DNA of 64,000 nt from Dugong dugon. Taxonomy: Eukaryota > Chordata > Mammalia > Sirenia > Dugongidae. Made by a program: the position numbers and the translations under genes. Below, piece by piece: positions 58,330 through 64,000 of this stretch; positions within the stretch are counted from its first letter, which is position 1; each line of letters begins with the position of its first letter. The notes below the pieces were generated by a model. It was not told the DNA's origin. It was given only the letters and a program-made list of their open reading frames with translations, and did no database searches. Location: positions 97,217,819 through 97,281,818 of the forward strand of contig CM057471.1 of the NCBI GenBank assembly GCA_030035585.1, given 5' to 3'.

Positions 58330-59690
58330 CAGTGACTGGTTTAACAGAAACTGCTGGATTCTCATATCCACTTCTGCATTCAGTCTACTGCAATATGTTG
58401 TTTGGGTTGAAGTAAATGGAGAAGATCCAGCCTAACACAGTAAATAGCTGGAAAAGAGAGGGCCATTTTAATAACCTTTTCAGATAATTGTGGATATTCT
58501 TCTTTGATGCTACATCAAAACTGGACAAGTGGTAGTTTCTCAAAGGCTAGTCCACATCAATGGACTTTTCATACTCTATTATATTAAAACCCATTGGTCT
58601 GAACCTTGAATGGTTCTTTTTCCTTTGCCTGAATTTATAACATCATACCTTGATTGTCCGGAAAATATTGGTTCAATGAATTATCCGTTTCTTCCAAATG
58701 TTTACACATTTCATTATGCAATATCAAAAATCATACTTATTAATATCATTGCCCATTCCATCACAAACCTCTTTAAGTATTAGGAAGCTATAAGTAGTAG
58801 GTTATGATATGATGGTGGACACCCATTTTCCAGAATCCAAATTTTTTCTTGAAAAAAATTTTATCTTTGGCAACAAATACGACTGTCAGTTGTTTCCTTG
58901 AAGTGAAAGACTCACTTTGTTAACGTCTGAGAAAACTGCCAAAATACCCAAGTCTGAATTACCATAGTCGGTCAGCTACTCTTTCAAGTAAAAATGGTGT
59001 TTCATGAAAAATGAGACTAAGGCTAGTTCAAGCTCTCTATTAAAACAATTACAAAAGCACTTCTCCTGAGACAGCCATCAACCATCGTAAATCAGTATGC
59101 AGCAGAAATGCTTCGTGTATATTATCCATTTCATCACCGGTAACCAGGTATCCTGGAGTTGACCCCAACTCATGGCAATCCCATGTGTGTCAGAGTAGAA
59201 CTATGCTCCACAGGGTTTCTACAGCTGACGTTTCAGAAGTAGATCGTCCAGCCTTTCTTCTAAGGTGCCTTTGGGTAGACATGAACCCCCAATCTTCCTT
59301 CCAGTCAGCAGCTGAGCGCAGTACCTGTTTGCACCATCCAGAGACCACATAATATTAAAACGTATACTTAAGGGCTAAGATTTAATAAAATTTAGAATTT
59401 TCAGTCTCAAGGACATCCTTAGTGAAACTGGCTTTACTTTTATTTATTTAATTTTGTAAACTGCTGGTGCTTGGTGGTGAAAAATACCATAGTAGTTTGA
59501 TGCCACTACCTTAATTTGTTTCAAGATGCCAGTAATTTTACATACCACTGCTTTGCACCATTAGTGTAAATGTTAATACAGTGAGAAAAGACTAATAATA
59601 TCTTAGTATTATTATGAAAATAGTTTCGACCTCGTGGGCCCCTCTGAAAGAGTACTAGGGGTCCGTGGACCACACCTAGAAAACTTCCGG
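58330..59690 (+). mobile_element. Long hAT DNA transposon remnant (same family as 32009)
   Basis: The words ttctcatatccacttctgcattc, cagataattgtggatattct and the right end gaccacacctagaaaac fit the long form of the hAT family at 32009. The left end is lost. A reversed SINE lies inside (59146-59342). No transposase frame is open. Confidence 0.65.
59146..59342 (-). mobile_element. Afrotherian SINE, long form, reversed, old
   Basis: It runs from ccaggtatcctggagttgac through tttcagaagtagatcgtcc to cagctgagcgcagtacctg. Confidence 0.82.
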
Positions 59691-60079
59691 TTTAAGTCAT
59701 AACTAGGATTCCTACCAAACTTTTATCTGGAAGGAGAGTAGTAGTGACATTTAATGTCTACTGTGTTTTTGTTTCAGACATTTGGGCCCTGGTAAAGGCC
59801 TTATTAGAAAAAAATTATTTTAAGTACAGTAAAAGTTATTCATGAAAAGTTAAAAGGTTTCTTAGAGGTTTCACTGAGGTGTTGACCCAAGAGCACTATA
59901 GTGTTAGTAATCTGCAATGCCACCTTCTAAAAATAAAAATCAGATTTGGTAATACATTTCTCCATAAATGTTCAAAGTTAATTTTGGGGGCGGGGGGGGC
60001 GAGATTTTACATATTAAACAAGTAATCGATGAAAGCACAGTATGAAAAGCTTAACTAACATCCAACTCATAAGCACCAC

Positions 60080-60545
60080 TCGGGCAGTCACTGGACGAGA
60101 TTTACAAAAATGTAAAACAATGCCACTCTTCTCACTATGTTATTCTTTTTGTCTGAAAAAGTTATTTTTCATTAAAAATGTTGTTTATACTAACATGTAA
60201 TGGGTTTGTAACTGGCATTTTTAAATGAATAAAAGTTTTTATATTCATTTTCATTTCTAACACAGTAAATATACAGGAGCTTGAAAGCTTAAAAAAAAAA
60301 AAAAATGCATTTCCCAGACTCCTATGAAGCTAGGGTTGCAGGTGTGCTTTAAATCAACCAATCTCATCATTTATGAGAGATTTAAAGAGACTGAAAGTAA
60401 GGTAAAGGCTGCTTGATTCTGAAGGCAAGCACAGACAAAGATATGTTTAGTTTTTCTACAGCAAAAGCTCTTCCGAGTCCTCGATAATTTTTTAAGAGTG
60501 CAAGAGGGTCCTGAGACCAAAAAGTTTGAGAACATCTGATTTAAA
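60080..60545 (-). mobile_element. hAT DNA transposon left end, reversed, with repeat R inside
   Basis: It runs from caatgccactcttctcacta through ctaacatgtaatgggttt to ctgagaccaaaaagtttgag; 60275-60470 is an inserted repeat R. Confidence 0.7.
60275..60470. repeat. Unclassified repeat R, copy 2, inside a hAT element
   Basis: See copy 1 at 56575. The two share nearly every word, with a longer A-run here (60291-60305). Confidence 0.72.
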
Positions 60546-60621
60546 GAATAATGCATTAATATTAGATCCTTGCAAAACAAGAACAAGGAGTACATAAAAT
60601 CATTAATTAAAAATTTTCCTC

Positions 60622-61425
60622 AGGAAACGGTCACAGAAGCTCCACAGACATATCCAAATTCCGAGGGACCGAACTGCTGGGCGAAGGGCTATGGGGACCA
60701 TGGTCTTGGGGAACATCTAGCTCAATTGGCATAACATAGTTTATAAAGAAAATGTTCTACGTTCTACCTTGGTGAGTAGCGTCTGGGGTCTTAAAAGCCT
60801 GAGAACAGCCATCTAAGATACTCCACTGGTCTCACCCACTCTGGAACAAGGGAAAATGAAGAAAACCAAAGACACAAGGGAAAGATTAGTCCAAAGGACT
60901 AAAAGACCACAACTACCACAGCCTCCACCAGACTGAGTCCAGTACAACTAGATGGTGCCCAGCTACCACCACTGACTGCTCTGACAGGGATCACAATAGA
61001 GGGTCCCAGACAGAGCTGGAGAAAAATGTAGAACAAAATTCTAGTTCACAAAAAAAAATGACCGGACTTACTGGCCTGACAGAGACTGGAGAAACCCCGA
61101 GAGTATGGCCCCCGGACACCCTTTTAGCTCAGTAAAAAAGTCACTCCAGAGGTTCACCCTTCAGCCAAAGATGAGACAAGCCCATAAAACAAAACAAGAC
61201 TAACGGGGCACACCAGCCCAGGGACAAGGACTACAAGGCAGGAGAGGACAGGAAAGCTGGTAACGGGGAATCTAAGGTGGAGAAGGGAGAGTGTTGACAT
61301 GTCATAGGGTTGTTAACCAATGTTATAAAAGAATGTGTACTAACTGAGAGACTATTTGTTCTATAAACCTTCATCTAAAGTACGATAAAAAAAATTTTTA
61401 AATTTAAACAACCAAAAAAAAAACT
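60622..61425 (+). mobile_element. 5'-truncated L1, 3' UTR type A
   Basis: It runs from gaaacggtcacagaagctcc through ggggtcttaaaagcctgag to taaagtacgataaaaaaaat. Confidence 0.9.
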
Positions 61426-61954
61426 TTCCTATGAAAATTCCACCAAAGCTAAAAAGGCACACGACATCAAATCAAAACTAATCTCACTCTTGATAATATC
61501 AATAAAGAAGAAAAACAATGCTTACATAGGAGTGATTTTGTATATCCGGGAAACACCATGCAATATCCCAATCAGACAAACACACACATGGCCATTAATA
61601 TTTTAACAGGTAATATTTTTGATGGCAGCACATGACAGTCAAAGAAACGCAAAATCACAAACTCAAAAACAGGTGATTAAAATAGCAGCCACCACCATCG
61701 TTTAAGGGAAACAATCCAAGGTTCTGTCAAAGAACAGACAGGGACACTTTAGCAGCATCCACAGGGCACCACCCAGCTCAGGGTCTAGCTGTTCTATTTA
61801 AAACTGACTTACATGTTTCCAAAGCAGGACAGTGAAACTAAGTTCTCATTCAGTCCCAAGGGAGTTTGGGTCATAGTGGAATTAATCTGCAAAAAAAGTC
61901 CTTTTTCAGGTTGCTAGATCCATTAGAAGGCTGAGGAAAAATAGTGGTAGTAAT
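61426..61954. other. Stretch without recognised element
   Basis: No repeat, CpG cluster or exon signature seen. Confidence 0.5.
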
Positions 61955-62170
61955 AATGTTTACTGAGCACTTACTATGTGCCAGGCACTGTGGGCTAAGC
62001 ACTTTACATGCATTAACTCATTTTACATTTAAGATAATCTTGGGGGTATGCACCACTATTATCCACCTTTTTAGAGTTGAGAAGACTGAAGCACAAAGAG
62101 GATAAATAACTTGCCTAAAGCAAAACCAGGTTAAAAACCCAGCAAAATCTGGCTGAGGCCCAACCCTTAA
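61955..62170 (-). repeat. MIR, reversed, well preserved
   Basis: The order tttactgagcacttactatg, tgccaggcactgtgggctaa, acatgcattaactcatttt, actgaagcacaaagagg and taaataacttgcctaaagc follows reverse MIR. Confidence 0.88.
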
Positions 62171-62319
62171 CCCCTACACTATAGTATACATGCACAGTAA
62201 CCAACAATAACCTAGGAAGTTTATAATTCATTGCCTACCCTAGACAATCTCTGCTGTTTACACTGTGACCCCATGGCCTAAGGGAAGTTCCCAACCAGGT
62301 CTTCTGACTGGTTTATCCA

Positions 62320-62480
62320 TTGGTTGCACAGTGGTTAAGTGTTCAGCTGCTAACCAAATGTCAGCAGTTCAAATTCACCAGCTGCTCCTTTGGAAACCCT
62401 ATGGGACAGTTCTACTCTGTCCTATAGGGTCCCTATAAGTCGGAATCAACTCAATGGCAATGGTTTTGGTTTTTGTTTCA
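62320..62480 (+). mobile_element. Afrotherian SINE
   Basis: It runs from ccattggttgcacagtggtt to aactcaatggcaatggtttt. Confidence 0.94.
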
Positions 62481-62645
62481 TTCATTCACTGTTCAACTTC
62501 TAAGTACTGGGGACTTCAAGCAAGAAGAGTAGATTTTGAAAGGTGAATACTGTGGAAGAAGTTAAAAAAAAAAACTAAAGTGTAGACTATAATAAATAAA
62601 CAATTACATAAACTCATAAATTCTGAGACCTCTTTTCCTTCTGCT

Positions 62646-62911
62646 AAACCTGTTGCTATCAAGTCGATTCCAATTCATGGTGACCGAATGTGTTACGGAG
62701 TAGAACTGCTCCATAGGGTGTAGACTACCTGCTTTGCAGTTAGCAGCCAAGTGTTTTAACCACTGCACCACCAGGGCTCCTTTTTCTTAGCTATAATCTT
62801 TATGAAAGCAGATCACCAGCCCTTTCATCGGCTGTGTTGCTGGGTGGGTTTGAACTGTCAACCTTTAGGTTAGTACTTCAGTACAAACCATTTGCGCCAC
62901 ACGGGGATCTT
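62646..62911 (-). mobile_element. Two overlapping afrotherian SINE copies, reversed
   Basis: 62646-62782 reads as a complete reversed copy down to its head (ccaccagggctcc). 62783-62911 is the head half of a second, long-form copy, ending in ccatttgcgccac. One copy probably inserted into or next to the other. Confidence 0.8.
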
Positions 62912-64000
62912 CCCTCTGCTAGTGAAGGTAAAACCGTTATTATAAAGCAATCTAATTAGGCTTTTCAAAAGAGACTAATGCCTCAGGTCAACTCAATTGA
63001 AAAAGTTTTATAAAATTGCTTCTCCATAAGTTTAATTTACATTAATATATTTAAATGTTTTGTGATGTTTGCTAATTAAACCGGCAGTTTTCAGCCTACT
63101 CTTTCATTTCAGAGTTCAGAATGAGACTGCAGTTCTAATAGGTGGATCAATTCAACGGAGAGTTCTGAGGTTAGTAAAAATCAACCTATAATTTCACTGC
63201 AGAAACTCAAGAGAAGTGGGATGAGAAATTAAACAAAATCTCCTGAGTTAAGGGGTGGATAAGTCATCCTTAACTAGCTCACAGTAATTCTACATAAATG
63301 CTTTTAACTCTTTAAGGGTCTGGTTTGGTTTTGCAAAACAGCTGGCACATGTTTTAAAATAAGTACTATTTAAAGTGCCTTAAATAAATTACCTCTTTTT
63401 TGGCCTACTGAACTGAAAACATTCCACAATACAATTACAAAAAGAACCTTTTCTTTTCAGGAAAAAGAAAAAGGGCAATTTGTAAGAAGAATTCAAAGGT
63501 TAACAAAGACAGTGATAACTCAATTTACATAAAGATTAAAACATGGACGTGAAAAGACTGATCAAGAAAACTGTGTTAAAGTCCTTTCTAAATACAAATT
63601 GTCATGCATTATAAGTAAATTCTGCTAAAATTTTGAATACCTGAAGGGCAGGGGGCCAAAAAAATACACAGAATGAATACTGCCAAAGACATTTTCCACT
63701 AAGTGACCTTCAGGCACTTGAGCAAGCTGGGTTAAAGGGACAACTGCGCTTTAACGTATCAATATTCACATCGATTACACTATGATGTATTAAAACTCCA
63801 TCCAATAACGGGAAAATATCCAGGAAAGGAAACTTACCAATTTAAAACTATACTGGCACAAGGAAAGTAACAACAGTAAAGCCAAGCAACCTTTTGCGTT
63901 TGCTTTACAGGAATCCTTTAATACTTGCAATTAAGAAGCCGCAACTCAGGAAGGAAGCAGTAGCGATACTCTGCACTGTCATCTAGGGTGATGTGATTCA
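62912..64000. other. Stretch at the window end without recognised element
   Basis: AT-rich, with no CpG island, no clear exon and no repeat that I recognise. A 5' UTR exon of AGTPBP1 could lie here or beyond, but I see no evidence for it. Confidence 0.55.

Noticed and set aside
62912..64000. Possible AGTPBP1 promoter or first exon
   Set aside because: No CpG island, no GC-rich core and no convincing donor with a 5' UTR; the true first exon is more likely beyond the window.

Overview
This is intronic DNA with a few exons from a placental mammal, almost certainly an afrotherian and most likely an elephant. The window is crowded with the tRNA-derived afrotherian SINE (about two dozen copies on both strands; signature boxes such as gctgctaaccaaaaggt and gtcgctatgagtcggaat) and with a BovB-like RTE LINE of the type known from elephants and their relatives. 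Several copies of lineage-specific L1 3' ends are also present. Manatee, dugong or hyrax cannot be excluded from the sequence alone. The composition is AT-rich, with no CpG island, no tRNA or rRNA gene and no prokaryotic features.

The host gene is AGTPBP1 (cytosolic carboxypeptidase 1, CCP1/Nna1), transcribed on the minus strand. Seven consecutive coding exons are recognised: c1 46312-46376 with the start codon at 46343, c2 17918-18042, c3 9193-9260, c4 6135-6198, c5 5579-5725, c6 3397-3528 and c7 471-564. All have GT-AG borders and the reading frame runs through every junction, giving residues 1-220 plus two bases of the next codon. They encode the N-terminal helical/armadillo-like part of the protein. 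The catalytic M14 peptidase exons lie beyond position 1, and the promoter and first 5' UTR exon probably lie beyond position 64000.

Region by region: 1-9.3 kb holds exons c7-c3 with moderate repeats. The c3-c2 intron (9.3-17.9 kb) holds an RTE copy carrying two separate LTR-retroelement insertions, one of them a complete LTR-internal-LTR element. The 28 kb c2-c1 intron (18-46.3 kb) is a deeply layered repeat landscape: old L1, L2, hAT and Tigger-like DNA transposons, RTE, MaLR-type LTRs, L1 tails and SINEs. Upstream of c1 (46.4-64 kb) lies a 5'-truncated L1 with one uninterrupted ORF2 frame of about 1,160 codons, followed by L2, hAT and further L1/SINE debris. Target-site duplications let much of this layering be ordered in time: 5 bp for LTR elements, 8 bp for hAT.

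I found no new protein system. The points most worth a second look are a 9-codon upstream ORF that overlaps the AGTPBP1 start codon, the isolation of that start-codon exon in a roughly 450 bp repeat-free gap between a hAT element and the young L1, the compound three-part tail of that L1, and a set of related LTRs with intact 5 bp target duplications that includes a two-LTR element.
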